64,000 nucleotides of DNA from Halorarius litoreus. GTDB taxonomy: Archaea > Halobacteriota > Halobacteria > Halobacteriales > Haloarculaceae. The position numbers were made by a program, and so were the translations under genes. The first letter of the stretch is position 1. Each line of letters starts with the position of its first letter. Where the stretch lies: the NCBI RefSeq assembly GCF_024362405.1, contig NZ_CP101454.1, forward strand, positions 2,170,001 to 2,234,000. Direction: 5' to 3'. The notes below the pieces were generated by a model. It searched no databases. It saw nothing but the letters and a program-made list of their open reading frames with translations, and was not told where the DNA came from. Below, piece after piece: positions 52,125 to 60,726 of this stretch.

Positions 52125-52915
52125 CCCTCGACCACCCCCTTGTCACGGAGGAACGCAGCGAGTTCGCCGGCGGTCTCCTCGGCGGAGCCCTCCCAGATGG
52201 TGGCGTCGCTCTCGGACTCCGGCTCGTACATGTCGGTCTTCGACACCGCGGACTCGGTGACCGAGCCGTCGAGGCCGAGGTCGTCGAGCGTCTGCACGTC
52301 GAGTTCCTTCTGCTGGGCCTGACGAATCCCGCGCAGGGAGGCGTACCGCGGCTCGTTGATACCGGTCTGGATGGTGAGGACGGCCGGGAGGTCGACGTCG
52401 GTCAGTTCCTCGACACCACCCTCGAGTTCGCGGCGGACGCTCGCGACGCCCCCCTCGGCGTCGAGGTCCAGCGCGTTGACGACCGCAGCCCACTCGTAGC
52501 CGATGCGCTCGGCGAGCGCGACGCCCGTCGCACCGAACGAGTCGTCGGCGGCCTGCACACCGGTGAGCACGAGGTCGGGCTCCTCCTGCTCGACGACGGC
52601 GGCCAGCAGGTCGGCCTTCGTGGAGACGTCGAGGAACTCGGCGGCCTCGAGGTCGTCGTCCCAGACGCGGAGCGCACGGTCGGCGCCCTTCGCGAGCGCC
52701 ATCCGGATGGTCTCCTCGGAGCGCTCGGGACCGATAGTGGCGGTGACGACTTCGACGTCGTCGTTCTCCTCGGAGGTCTGGACGGCCTCCTCGACGGCGT
52801 AGTCGTCCCACTCGTTGAGGTCGTATTCGAGGTAGCGCTCGTCGATGTCGAGTCCGCTGATTTCGAACTCGTCTTCGACTTCTGCCACCTCCTTTACGGT
52901 GACTAGTATCTTCAT
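52121..52915 (-). CDS. etfB: Electron-transfer flavoprotein beta subunit
   Basis: 264 residues. The ETF-beta pattern is clear: MKILVTVKEVAEVEDEFEI, LNEWDDYAVEEAVQ, VTATIGPERSEETIRMALAKGADRALRVWDD, DLVLTGVQAADDSFGATGVALAERIG and the PRYASLRGIRQAQQKEL signature near 208-224. It binds AMP and pairs with etfA. A TATA-like ggttaaac (52943-52950, minus strand) lies 28-35 bases upstream, so the operon is probably leaderless. Confidence 0.95.
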   Translation of the reverse strand: MKILVTVKEVAEVEDEFEISGLDIDERYLEYDLNEWDDYAVEEAVQTSEENDDVEVVTATIGPERSEETIRMALAKGADRALRVWDDDLEAAEFLDVSTKADLLAAVVEQEEPDLVLTGVQAADDSFGATGVALAERIGYEWAAVVNALDLDAEGGVASVRRELEGGVEELTDVDLPAVLTIQTGINEPRYASLRGIRQAQQKELDVQTLDDLGLDGSVTESAVSKTDMYEPESESDATIWEGSAEETAGELAAFLRDKGVVEG

Positions 52916-52942
52916 CGTCGTCTGTGAATGACGGCCATTCGC

Positions 52943-52950
52943 GGTTAAAC
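52943..52950 (-). promoter_or_regulatory. TATA box of etfBA
   Basis: ggttaaac on the plus strand gives GTTTAACC on the minus strand, 28-35 bases before the etfB ATG. Confidence 0.55.
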
Positions 52951-53017
52951 GTTTCCGAATGAAGCAACGGTTTCGCCGGCTACACGGGCTCTTCTGCCCA
53001 TGACACGTGTTCTCGTG

Positions 53018-54187
53018 TCACTCGTTATCGAACTCTCCCAGCTCCTCGTCCGGCAGCGAGATGAGGTTCTCGCGGCCGATACGGAGCTTGTCGATGCGAC
53101 CCGCCTCGTCCATCGCCGAGAGCAACTGGGAGACCTTCGCGTTCGACCAGCCGGTCTCCTTCACGATGTTCGCCTGCTTCATCCGGCCGCCGTTCTGTTC
53201 GAGGAGGTACTCGACCCGCTCCTCGTCGGAGAGGAGGTCGAAGTCGGGTTCGGGTTCGGAATCGGGTTCTGAATCGGGGTCGGACTCCGGATTGTCGTCT
53301 TCGGCGGCGCCCCCGCTGGCAGCGCCCGAGGCCACCGGGACGTCGGTGCCGCCGTTGGCGTTCGGCTGGGGCGTTCCGGGGGTGTCGTCGTCCTGCCGCT
53401 GTGAGAACAGGTAGGCACCGATGGCGAGCGCGCCGAGCACGACGACGATGATGCCGACGAGTCCGAGCGTCGAGAGATCGAACCCGCCCGGCGACGGGGT
53501 CTCGTCCGTCCCGTTCGGCGACGTGCCGGGGCCGGTCTGCTCGTACGTGATCTGGCCGAGATAACCGGGATCGAAGCTCGTCTGGCCTCGAATCGTCACG
53601 GTACCGCCCTGGATGCCAACGCCGGTGGGGATGTTGAACACGGTGTAGCCCGGCGGCGGCTGGATGACGAGCGTCTGGCGCTCGGTCAATCCGGGGAGCC
53701 ACGTCCCCGTCGTGGTGTTGAACCCGTCGCCGATGCGGAGCCGGTCGCCGCTCGTCTCGGTGAAGTTCGTCCACCGGAACGTGAGCGTCAGCCGGCCGAC
53801 GGTGACGTTCCCGGTGTCGTCGACCGTCGTGTTGTAGCGGGGCTGTTCGATGCGCATCTCGCGGCCGGTCGCGTTGCGGCCGGCGGCGGCAGCGTGTTCG
53901 AACGTCGAGATGTCGTAGGAGGTGTCGGGGTCGCCGGTCTCGAAGCTACTCGCCACCCGGTCGAACGCCCGCCGGTCGCTCTCGTTGTCGAGAACGAACT
54001 CGGTGGTGACTCGCCACCGGGCGTCGCCGTCCCCTTCGAGCTGGACGGTCATCGTCATCTCGTCGGGGGCGAGCGTCGTGTTGGCGTCCTGTGTCGCCGG
54101 CTCCGCCGCTGAGTGCCCCACGACCACGGGAGCGCCGGCCGCGAGGAGGAGCAAGCAGAGGAGGGCGAGACGCGGCCCGAACCGCAT
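53018..54187 (-). CDS. Exported-sensor membrane protein with C-terminal winged helix
   Basis: 389 residues. A signal peptide (about 1-25, RLALLCLLLLAAGAPVVVG) is followed by an extracellular domain with many N-x-S/T sites (DANTTLAPDEMTMTVQLEGDG, YNTTVDDTGNVTVGRLTLTFRWTNFTE), like the domain named DUF7345. One membrane helix (about 262-282) and a disordered acidic linker (ESDPDSEPDSEPEPDFD) lead to a winged helix (about 325-386; RVEYLLEQNGGRMKQANIV, AKVSQLLSAMDEAGRIDKL, GRENLISL). It should pass an external signal to DNA. The winged helix is the same type as in the protein at 7137-7637. Confidence 0.87.
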   Translation of the reverse strand: MRFGPRLALLCLLLLAAGAPVVVGHSAAEPATQDANTTLAPDEMTMTVQLEGDGDARWRVTTEFVLDNESDRRAFDRVASSFETGDPDTSYDISTFEHAAAAGRNATGREMRIEQPRYNTTVDDTGNVTVGRLTLTFRWTNFTETSGDRLRIGDGFNTTTGTWLPGLTERQTLVIQPPPGYTVFNIPTGVGIQGGTVTIRGQTSFDPGYLGQITYEQTGPGTSPNGTDETPSPGGFDLSTLGLVGIIVVVLGALAIGAYLFSQRQDDDTPGTPQPNANGGTDVPVASGAASGGAAEDDNPESDPDSEPDSEPEPDFDLLSDEERVEYLLEQNGGRMKQANIVKETGWSNAKVSQLLSAMDEAGRIDKLRIGRENLISLPDEELGEFDNE

Positions 54188-54305
54188 AGGTCGCTGTGCA
54201 CTCGCCGCACGCAAAACGCTTTCCATCCCCCGATGAACGGTCTGCGGCGCCCATAAAACGTCTCGGCATCGCTCGCGCGCTCGTTCGACAGGTGAGAGAC
54301 AGGCG

Positions 54306-54312
54306 GATTTTT
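54306..54312 (+). promoter_or_regulatory. TATA-like element of the secreted-protein gene
   Basis: gattttt lies 26-32 bases before ATG 54338 in an otherwise GC-rich gap, consistent with a leaderless start. Confidence 0.5.
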
Positions 54313-54337
54313 GTAGCGTCCGACAGGACGTAGGTGT

Positions 54338-55636
54338 ATGAACGGTCCCCTGCGCGTCGCCCTCGCGCTCCTACTGGTCGTCGCCCCCGCCGCGGCGGCC
54401 GTCCCGCTCGCCGGCGCCCCCTCCGCGCCGAGCGTCGCGGACGGTGCGATGCCGACGGCCCAGGCCGACGGCGGCGCCACGCCGAACGGCCTCCCCCCGG
54501 TCGTCCCCGCCGCGAACACCTCCGCGTATCTCGCGCTTCCCGACGACCGCATGCAGACGGTCCGGTTCGGAACCGTCACGCTCGACGTCGGCGGGGCGCT
54601 GTCGCGAGACACCACCAAACTCCACGGCCGGTACACAACGGCCCAGCTCCGTGAGGCGTTCGCCGCCGCCGGTGACGACACGGTCGAGCGGCGGGCCGTC
54701 GTCAACCGGACGGCCGATAACCTCGACCAGCGCATCGCGGACCTCGCTGCCCGCGAACGGGCCGCGCTCGAAGCCTACAACGACGGCGAACTCTCCACGC
54801 GTGCGTATCTCCGCGAGCTCGCCACCATCCACGCGGCCGCCGAGTCGCTCGGGAGCACCATCGACCAGCTCTACACGTTCGACCGTGCGTCCGGCATGCC
54901 GGTCGCAGTCACGCGAATCGCCCGCATGAAGGCGCGGCTCATCCCGCTCACCGGCCCCGTCCGGAATCAGGTCGCGCGGGCGATGACTGGCGACGCGTCG
55001 GCGCCGATGCGCGTGTACGTCGAGACCTCCGACAGCGGGTTCGTCCTCTCGATGGTGCAGGAGGGGCAGTTCGACACCCAGTACGTCCGTGAAGCCTACT
55101 TCGGCGACGGGCTCGACAGCCAGTGGGTCGACAAGCCCATCAGCATCGACGAGTTCGAGCGCCGGCTGGACGAACTGTATCCGTGGGTCTCGGAGAACAA
55201 GGACTCCTCGGACTCGGCGCTGACGGGCGAGCCGAACTACCTGCGCTCGGGCGTGTACGCCATCGCGTACAACCATCCGCACGGGACGGTCAGCAACCGG
55301 GACCTCGCGGTCTACTACGACGCCGGCACCCAGGCGGTGTTCTTCGAGACCCAGCAGCTCGACGTGAGCCAGCTGCCAACCACCGAACTCGCCAACGAAA
55401 CCGACGAGGACCTCCGTGTCGTGCTCCGCGGGACGCACGCCGACGGGCCGATGGCCGTCACCGTCGTCGACGCCACCACTGGCGAGCCCGTCGACGCGAC
55501 GGTCGCGGTCGGGGGCGAGCCTGTCGGCCGCACGGACGGCGACCGGCTCTGGACGGTCGCGCCTCGCGGCACCTTCTCGGTCACCGCCAGCGCCCGCGGC
55601 GCCAACGTCTCGGTGACGGTCCCGAACTTCGCGTAG
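54338..55636 (+). CDS. Large secreted protein of unknown function (DUF7096/DUF7094-like)
   Basis: 432 residues. The N-terminus has a signal peptide (PLRVALALLLVVAPAAAAVPLAG). A helical region (about 90-190; TADNLDQRIADLAARERAALEAYNDGELSTRAYLREL) leads to a large beta domain (MRVYVETSDSGFVLSMVQEGQFDTQYVREAY) and a C-terminal Ig-like/carboxypeptidase-regulatory-like module (MAVTVVDATTGEPVDATVAVGGEPVGRTDG). It is divergent from the sensor and followed by a pilin-like gene. My recollection is that such proteins are labelled DUF7096 and DUF7094. Function is unknown. Confidence 0.75.
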   Translation: MNGPLRVALALLLVVAPAAAAVPLAGAPSAPSVADGAMPTAQADGGATPNGLPPVVPAANTSAYLALPDDRMQTVRFGTVTLDVGGALSRDTTKLHGRYTTAQLREAFAAAGDDTVERRAVVNRTADNLDQRIADLAARERAALEAYNDGELSTRAYLRELATIHAAAESLGSTIDQLYTFDRASGMPVAVTRIARMKARLIPLTGPVRNQVARAMTGDASAPMRVYVETSDSGFVLSMVQEGQFDTQYVREAYFGDGLDSQWVDKPISIDEFERRLDELYPWVSENKDSSDSALTGEPNYLRSGVYAIAYNHPHGTVSNRDLAVYYDAGTQAVFFETQQLDVSQLPTTELANETDEDLRVVLRGTHADGPMAVTVVDATTGEPVDATVAVGGEPVGRTDGDRLWTVAPRGTFSVTASARGANVSVTVPNFA

Positions 55637-55685
55637 GACGCCGTCGGCCCCGAACTTCAAGTGTGAAGCCGCGGCCACGCGCCGT

Positions 55686-56336
55686 GTGTCCGGCTCGTCG
55701 CGAGCGGTCTCGCCGGTCGTCGGCGTCGTCCTGCTGACCGCGCTCACCGTCCTGCTGGCGGCGAGCCTCGCGGCCGCGACGCTCGCGGTCTCACCGCCAC
55801 CGCCCTCGACCGGGGGGCCGACGGTGCTCTCGGTCACGGCTGACGCCAGCGGCCGGGTCGAGCTCGTCCACGAGGGCGGCGCGCCGCTCGTGGTCGAACG
55901 GCTCCGGGTGCGAATCGCGGTCGACGGCGTCGGCCTCGCGCACCAGCCACCGGTTCCGTTCGTCGGCGCTCGTGGGTTCCGTGGTGCTCCCACTGGTCCG
56001 TTCAACAGCGCCACCGACGGCCAGTGGACGGTCGGCGAGCGCGCAGCGGTCGTGGTCGCGGAGACGAACCAGCCGACGCCCTCGCGTGGCTCGACGGTCA
56101 CGGTGACGGTGTACGAGAACGGGCGGCAGGTGGCGGCCGTCGAGACCGCGGTTCAGGCCTCGGCTTCGAGCGTCTCGGAGTCGTCGTTCGAGTCGTCGTG
56201 GTCCGTGTCGTCGTCGGGGACGCGCGCGACGGTCGTGATTGCTCGGGGAGTTCCGGGCTTCCGCTGCTGGATGTGGTGGTCGAACTCGGTGAAGCCGGCG
56301 TCCGAGAACATCCGGTCGGCCTCGGCCTCGTCGTAG
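55686..56336 (+). CDS. Pilin-like protein that runs antisense into its neighbour
   Basis: 216 residues if the whole frame is used, from GTG 55686. The start SGSSRAVSPVVGVVLLTALTVLLAA is a class III prepilin signal with VSPVVG as the cleaved mature N-terminus. A beta domain follows up to about residue 157 (VTVTVYENGRQVAAVETAVQA). From about 56153 on, the frame is the exact antisense of the methyltransferase gene (SESSFESSWSVSSSG and beyond), so these last ~60 codons probably are not part of the original protein; the natural stop may have been lost. This would be a minor pilin-like protein on the cell surface. Confidence 0.7.
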   Translation: MSGSSRAVSPVVGVVLLTALTVLLAASLAAATLAVSPPPPSTGGPTVLSVTADASGRVELVHEGGAPLVVERLRVRIAVDGVGLAHQPPVPFVGARGFRGAPTGPFNSATDGQWTVGERAAVVVAETNQPTPSRGSTVTVTVYENGRQVAAVETAVQASASSVSESSFESSWSVSSSGTRATVVIARGVPGFRCWMWWSNSVKPASENIRSASASS

Positions 56337-56830
56337 AACAGCATGATGGCGTCCGCGAGTTTCTGGAACACCTTCGACTCGGGGTAGTCGGGGCCGACCA
56401 CGAGCACGGGCCCGCCGGGCTTGACGACGCGGCGGAACTCCGCGAGCGCGTCGACCGGGTTCGGCCAGTACTCGATGCTCCCTGACGACCACAGCGCGTC
56501 GAACGCGTCATCCTGGAACGGGAGGCGCTCGGCGTCCCCGCGGTAGAAGTTCACCTGGTCGGTCTTCCCGAACTTGGCGAACGCCTTCTCCAGTTGGCCG
56601 CCGGACTGGTCGAGCCCGTGGACGTCGTCGGTGTGCTGGAGCAAGCCCTCGGTGGCGAAGCCGGTGCCACAGCCCACGTCGAGCACGCGGTCACCCTGCT
56701 CGACGCCGAACCACTCGAGCGCCTCGTCGCGCATCTCCTCGTTCCAGATGAACGGGTTCACCTGGTCGTACACCTTCGAGAAGTACCGGTAGAACAGCCG
56801 CGCCCGCGCCTTGTTCTCGAGGAATCCCAT
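56153..56830 (-). CDS. SAM methyltransferase, quinone-methyltransferase type
   Basis: 225 residues. It starts MGFLENKARARLFYRYFSKVYDQVNPFIWNEEMRDEAL, then motif I VLDVGCGTGFATEGLL, VHGLDQSGGQLEKAFAKFG and RGDAERLPFQDDAFDALWSSGSIEYWPNPVDALAEFRRVVKPGG, the layout of MPBQ/menaquinone-type methyltransferases. The C-terminal tail (DDDTDHDDSNDDSETLEAEA) is acidic and disordered and overlaps the pilin-like gene by 184 bases. The acceptor is unknown. ATG 56830 is used. Confidence 0.88.
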   Translation of the reverse strand: MGFLENKARARLFYRYFSKVYDQVNPFIWNEEMRDEALEWFGVEQGDRVLDVGCGTGFATEGLLQHTDDVHGLDQSGGQLEKAFAKFGKTDQVNFYRGDAERLPFQDDAFDALWSSGSIEYWPNPVDALAEFRRVVKPGGPVLVVGPDYPESKVFQKLADAIMLFYDEAEADRMFSDAGFTEFDHHIQQRKPGTPRAITTVARVPDDDTDHDDSNDDSETLEAEA

Positions 56831-57067
56831 TGGCCTGTTTTGGAATCGGGCGGGCATAGTTCTGCGGATTCCGGGCTAGACCGCTGTGGTCCTGGAACGG
56901 GTGGCGACAATGCCTCGAAAGCCCCCGGACGCTCGACCGCCCACACTGCTCACGGCTCCCGCTGGTCGCCGTTCGCAAGAACGTGGTGCTCGCGGCTCGT
57001 TTCACTCGCCGCTCACCCCACGCAGCTCACGGGTCACTCACTCCGTTCGTTCCCCGCTCACCGTACC

Positions 57068-57090
57068 GTGGCCTCGCTTCGCTCGGCCAC
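57068..57090. repeat. Hairpin with 6-bp stem
   Basis: gtggcc (57068-57073) pairs with ggccac (57085-57090) around the 11-base loop tcgcttcgctc. It lies just before the atp promoter; it could be a regulatory or a transcription-end structure. Confidence 0.55.
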
Positions 57091-57106
57091 GCATACTTCG
57101 CAACTA

Positions 57107-57115
57107 CCATATACG
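57107..57115 (+). promoter_or_regulatory. Candidate TATA box of the ATP synthase operon
   Basis: ccatatacg lies 30-38 bases before the atpH ATG, so the transcript would have little or no leader. Confidence 0.5.
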
Positions 57116-57144
57116 CCGTTGCCCAATCCTCGCACGATACGAAT

Positions 57145-57477
57145 ATGGCGAGGCCAGAGGTTCTGGACCGAATCAAGGAGGCCGAGCAGGAGGCCGACGA
57201 TATCGTCGCCGAAGCCGAAGAGGCCCGCGACGAGATGATCTCCGAAGCCCGCGCGGAGGCAGAGGAGATTCGCGAGAACGCTCGCGAGGAGGCCGCCGAA
57301 CTCCGTGAGGACCGGCTCTCGGAGGCGCGTGAAGAGATCAACGAGGAGCGGGAGGCCCTGCTCGAAGAGGGGCAGGCCGAGCGCGAGACGCTCGAAGCTC
57401 GCGCCGCCGACCGCGAGGAGGACGCCGTCGAGGACGTCCTCGAACGCTTCGAGGAGGCGGTTCATGCTCAGACCTGA
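57145..57477 (+). CDS. atpH: A-type ATP synthase subunit H
   Basis: 110 residues, almost wholly a charged coiled coil (RIKEAEQEADDIVAEAEEARDEMISEARAEAEEIRENAREEAAELREDR), as in AhaH. It pairs with subunit E as the peripheral stalk of the rotary ATP synthase. ATG 57145 follows the TATA element. Its end overlaps the start of subunit I by 14 bases. Confidence 0.93.
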   Translation: MARPEVLDRIKEAEQEADDIVAEAEEARDEMISEARAEAEEIRENAREEAAELREDRLSEAREEINEEREALLEEGQAERETLEARAADREEDAVEDVLERFEEAVHAQT

Positions 57478-59668
57478 GCGAATGAGCCGGGTCTCGGTGA
57501 CGGGATCCAAGGGCGTGATGGACGAGGTCATCGAGGCTGTTCACGACCTCTCGCTGTTCGACATGACCGACTACGACGGCGAGTGGGAGGGGTTCACCCC
57601 TGGCAACCCGGTCGCGGGCGCCGACACCGCCTCGGAGAAGCTGGTCACCGTCCGTTCGCTGCAGTCGATCCTCGGCGTCGACGAGGAGGACGCCGGGCCG
57701 ACGCGCATCGTCACCGACGACGCGCTCGAGGAGGAACTCGAAGAGGTTCGCACGCGGGTCAACGAACTCGACGACCGGCGTGACGAGCTCGAAGACGAGC
57801 TCCGCTCCGTCGAGGAGAAACTCGAGGCTGTCGAGCCGTTCGTCGACCTCGGCATCGACCTCGACCTGCTGCAGGGGTACGAGAACCTCTCCGTACTCGT
57901 GGGCCAGGGCGACCGCGAGGCAGTCCGCCGCGCGCTCGTCGAGGCCGACGGCGTCGACCGCCACCACATCGAGTCCGGGAGCGAGACGAACACGCTCGCC
58001 GTCTTCGTCTACCCCGCCACCGCCGAGGTACAGGACGCGCTCGTCGGGGCGAACTTCACACAGCTCGAGGTGCCCGAGACGGACGCCGAACCCGCGGCGT
58101 ACGTCGACGAGCTCTCCCACCGGCGCCAGCAGCTCTCCTCGAAGCTCAACACCGTCGAGGACGAACTCGACGACCTCCGCATCGAGGTCGGCGGGTTCCT
58201 GCTCGCCGCCGAGGAGAAGCTCGCCATCGAGGCGCAGAAACGCGAGGCACCGCTCTCGTTCGCGACGACGGAGAACGCCTTCGTCGCCGAGGGCTGGCTC
58301 CCGACCGAGCGGTTCGTCGACCTCGCGGAGGCGCTCCAGAACGAGGTCGGCGACCACGTCGACGTCGAGGAACTCGAGCGCGCCGACTACGACGAACACG
58401 GCTTTGCCACCGGCAGCGAGCCCACCGAGGGCGGCGCGGTCGGCGGCGGGGCCGCCGCCGCGGACGGGGGCGAAGAGGTCGCCACCGACGGTGGGCACGC
58501 CCACGCGGGCGACGTCGCGATGAGCGGCGGTGCGCCGCCGGTCGTCCAGGACAACCCCGACGTCGTCAAGCCGTTCGAGGCGCTCGTCGGCGTCATCAAC
58601 AAGCCGAAGTACTGGGAGCTGGACCCCACCGTCATCCTGTTCCTGACGTTCCCGCTGTTCTTCGGCTTCATGATCGGTGACCTCGGCTACGGGCTGCTGT
58701 ACATGGGGCTCGGCTACACTCTCATGACGCGGTTCGACTCGGACGTCATCCGCTCGCTCGGTGGTGTCGGTCTGCTCGCTGGCGTGTTCACCGGCATCTT
58801 CGGCATCCTCTACGGCGAGATCTTCGGGCTGCACCAGCTCGGCGAGATCGTCTGGGGCGGCTCGCCGCCCATCCACAAGGGACTCATCCCCGAGTACGGC
58901 GACTACGCGCTCGGCTGGCTCGTCCTGAGCCTGCTCGCTGGGGTCGTCCACCTCACCATCGGGTGGATCTTCGACTTCTACGAGAACCTCTCGCACGGCT
59001 TCGGTGACGCGATGCTGGAGTCGGGCTCGTGGCTCATGATGATGTTCGGCCTCTGGACGTGGATCTTCGCCGGCGCGTTCGGCTCCGCTCCCGACATCAT
59101 CTACGGTGCCGACTCCGTGTTCAACGGCCACCCGTTCCCGCTCGGCTTCACCGGGTTCTCCCCGACCATCGGGCTCGCGGGGCTCGCGGTGTTCGGCGTC
59201 GGGCTCGCCCTGCTCGTGTACGGTGAGCCCATCGAGGGCGTCGAGTTCCTCAACGTGCTCGTGAACGTGCTGTCGTACACGCGGCTGGCTGCGGTGCTGC
59301 TCGCGAAGGCGGGGATGGCGTTCGTCGTCAATCTCCTGTTCTTCGGCGTGTACGTCACCGAGACCGAACACGGCGACGCGTGGCACTTCGCACTCGGGCA
59401 CATGCCCGAGGTGGGTGATTCGGTCCACGGCCACGTCGTGACCGAGATCATGTTCGGTGGCCTGCTCCACGGCGGTGTCGCGGCGTTCCTCGTCGGCATC
59501 GTCATCCTCGTGGTCGGCCACATGCTCGTGCTCGCGCTCGGGGTCACCTCTGCCGGTCTGCAGGCGGTGCGTCTCGAGTACGTCGAGTTCTTCGGGAAGT
59601 TCTACGAGGGCGGCGGTCGCGACTACGAGCCGTTCGGCTACGAGCGGCGCTTCACCACCGAGGAGTAG
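57464..59668 (+). CDS. atpI: A-type ATP synthase subunit I (a)
   Basis: 734 residues. The N-terminal cytosolic half (about 1-370) has a coiled coil (NELDDRRDELEDELRSVEEKLEAVEPF) and a His/Gly/Ala-rich linker (GGAVGGGAAAADGGEEVATDGGHAHAGD). The C-terminal half has about eight membrane segments with the SYTRLAAVLLAKAGMAFV helix that carries the conserved Arg, the proton-path residue of the a subunit. ATG 57464 overlaps atpH by 14 bases. Confidence 0.94.
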   Translation: MLRPERMSRVSVTGSKGVMDEVIEAVHDLSLFDMTDYDGEWEGFTPGNPVAGADTASEKLVTVRSLQSILGVDEEDAGPTRIVTDDALEEELEEVRTRVNELDDRRDELEDELRSVEEKLEAVEPFVDLGIDLDLLQGYENLSVLVGQGDREAVRRALVEADGVDRHHIESGSETNTLAVFVYPATAEVQDALVGANFTQLEVPETDAEPAAYVDELSHRRQQLSSKLNTVEDELDDLRIEVGGFLLAAEEKLAIEAQKREAPLSFATTENAFVAEGWLPTERFVDLAEALQNEVGDHVDVEELERADYDEHGFATGSEPTEGGAVGGGAAAADGGEEVATDGGHAHAGDVAMSGGAPPVVQDNPDVVKPFEALVGVINKPKYWELDPTVILFLTFPLFFGFMIGDLGYGLLYMGLGYTLMTRFDSDVIRSLGGVGLLAGVFTGIFGILYGEIFGLHQLGEIVWGGSPPIHKGLIPEYGDYALGWLVLSLLAGVVHLTIGWIFDFYENLSHGFGDAMLESGSWLMMMFGLWTWIFAGAFGSAPDIIYGADSVFNGHPFPLGFTGFSPTIGLAGLAVFGVGLALLVYGEPIEGVEFLNVLVNVLSYTRLAAVLLAKAGMAFVVNLLFFGVYVTETEHGDAWHFALGHMPEVGDSVHGHVVTEIMFGGLLHGGVAAFLVGIVILVVGHMLVLALGVTSAGLQAVRLEYVEFFGKFYEGGGRDYEPFGYERRFTTEE

Positions 59669-59782
59669 GAGGTTCTCGCGGTACTCGAACCTTCGAGCGT
59701 TCCCCTCACTTTCTCGCCCACCCTACTTAGTGGTATTCTTTCGCATACAGCCGAGAGACGGCTTCGTGGGCACGTTTGGGAA

Positions 59783-59790
59783 GTTTTATG
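59783..59790 (+). promoter_or_regulatory. Possible internal promoter before atpK
   Basis: gttttatg in the 178-base gap between atpI and atpK would start a transcript near 59815, 32 bases before the atpK ATG. A second start would raise expression of the ring subunit. Confidence 0.4.
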
Positions 59791-59846
59791 GGTTGTCTGC
59801 TGTGAGGTACGCCTGTTCGGAGACAACCATAGAGGACTAACTACCA

Positions 59847-60119
59847 ATGTACGAACTCGTCATCGCGCTGTTCAGCAGTATCGCACCGCTTCTCCAGGGA
59901 GACGCCGCCAACGCAGTCGCCGCCATCCCGCCGGCAACGGGTGCGGCCATCGCGGTCGGGCTCGCGGCGTTCGGCGCGGGCTACGCAGAGCGCGGTATCG
60001 GTGCCGCGGCGGTCGGCGCCGTCGCCGAGGACGACGAGATGTTCGGTCGCGGGCTCATCCTCACGGTCCTGCCGGAGACGCTCGTGATCCTGGCGCTCGT
60101 CGTCGTCTTCGTCGTCTAA
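59847..60119 (+). CDS. atpK: A-type ATP synthase subunit K (c ring)
   Basis: 90 residues, a two-helix hairpin: GAAIAVGLAAFGAGYAERGIGAAAVGAVAEDDEMFGRGLILTVLPETLVILALVVVFVV. Glu77 in VLPETL is the proton-carrying carboxylate. The N-terminal hydrophobic stretch LVIALFSSIAPLLQG may be a short leader or a third segment. It needs several copies per complex, which fits the possible own promoter at 59783-59790. Confidence 0.94.
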   Translation: MYELVIALFSSIAPLLQGDAANAVAAIPPATGAAIAVGLAAFGAGYAERGIGAAAVGAVAEDDEMFGRGLILTVLPETLVILALVVVFVV

Positions 60120-60141
60120 ACGCACCACCCCTTTTGCACAC

Positions 60142-60726
60142 ATGAGCCTTGATACGGTCGTAGAGGACATCCGAGACGAAGCCCGCGCGCGTGCGGAGGA
60201 GATTCGAGCCGACGGCGAATCTCGAGCCGAGGCGATCGTCGCCGAAGCCGAATCCGACGCCGAGGACATCGTCGCGGACGCCGAACGGGAAGTGGAACAG
60301 CAGATAGAACAGGAGCGAGAGCAACAGCTCTCCTCCGCCAAGCTCGAGGCGAAACAGCAGCGACTCGAAGCCCGCCGGAGCGTCCTCCAGGACGTCCACG
60401 AGCAGGTCGAGGCCGCCGTCGCCGACATCGACGGCGAGCGGCGCGAGGAACTGACCCGTGCGCTGCTCGCCGCCGCCGCCGAGGAGTTCGAGGGCGCAGA
60501 GGAGGTCCACGTCTACGGTCGCGCGGACGACCAGGAGCTCCTCGAGGACATCGTCGCCGACTACGACGGCTTCGACGTCGCCGGCGAGCACGACTGTCTC
60601 GGCGGCGTCGTCGTCGAGGCCGAAGGGAGCCGGGTTCGCGTGAACAACACGTTCGACTCCGTGCTCGAGACGGTCTGGGAGGAGAACCTCCGCGAGATCT
60701 CCGACGAACTGTTCGAGGGACGATGA
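60142..60726 (+). CDS. atpE: A-type ATP synthase subunit E
   Basis: 194 residues. The N-terminal helix (DTVVEDIRDEARARAEEIRADGESRAEAIVAEAESDAEDIVADAEREVEQQIEQEREQQLSSAKLEAKQQRLEARRSVL) pairs with subunit H in the peripheral stalk; the C-terminal globular part includes EFEGAEEVHVYGRADDQELLEDIV and GGVVVEAEGSRVRVNNTFDSVLETV. It starts 22 bases after atpK and overlaps atpC by four. Confidence 0.94.
   Translation: MSLDTVVEDIRDEARARAEEIRADGESRAEAIVAEAESDAEDIVADAEREVEQQIEQEREQQLSSAKLEAKQQRLEARRSVLQDVHEQVEAAVADIDGERREELTRALLAAAAEEFEGAEEVHVYGRADDQELLEDIVADYDGFDVAGEHDCLGGVVVEAEGSRVRVNNTFDSVLETVWEENLREISDELFEGR

Larger units (their letters stand above)
56831..57144. other. Intergenic region before the ATP synthase operon
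   Basis: 314 bases. It holds a 6-base-pair hairpin (57068-57090: gtggcc, loop, ggccac) with the interior cttcgctc common in haloarchaeal spacers, and the TATA-like ccatatacg at 57107-57115 for the ATP synthase operon. No gene is supported here. Confidence 0.6.

Noticed and set aside
57338..59521. 727-codon minus-strand open frame
   Set aside because: It is a shadow of atpI: the protein is a run of Asp/Glu/Arg/His with no domain, as happens in GC-rich genomes.
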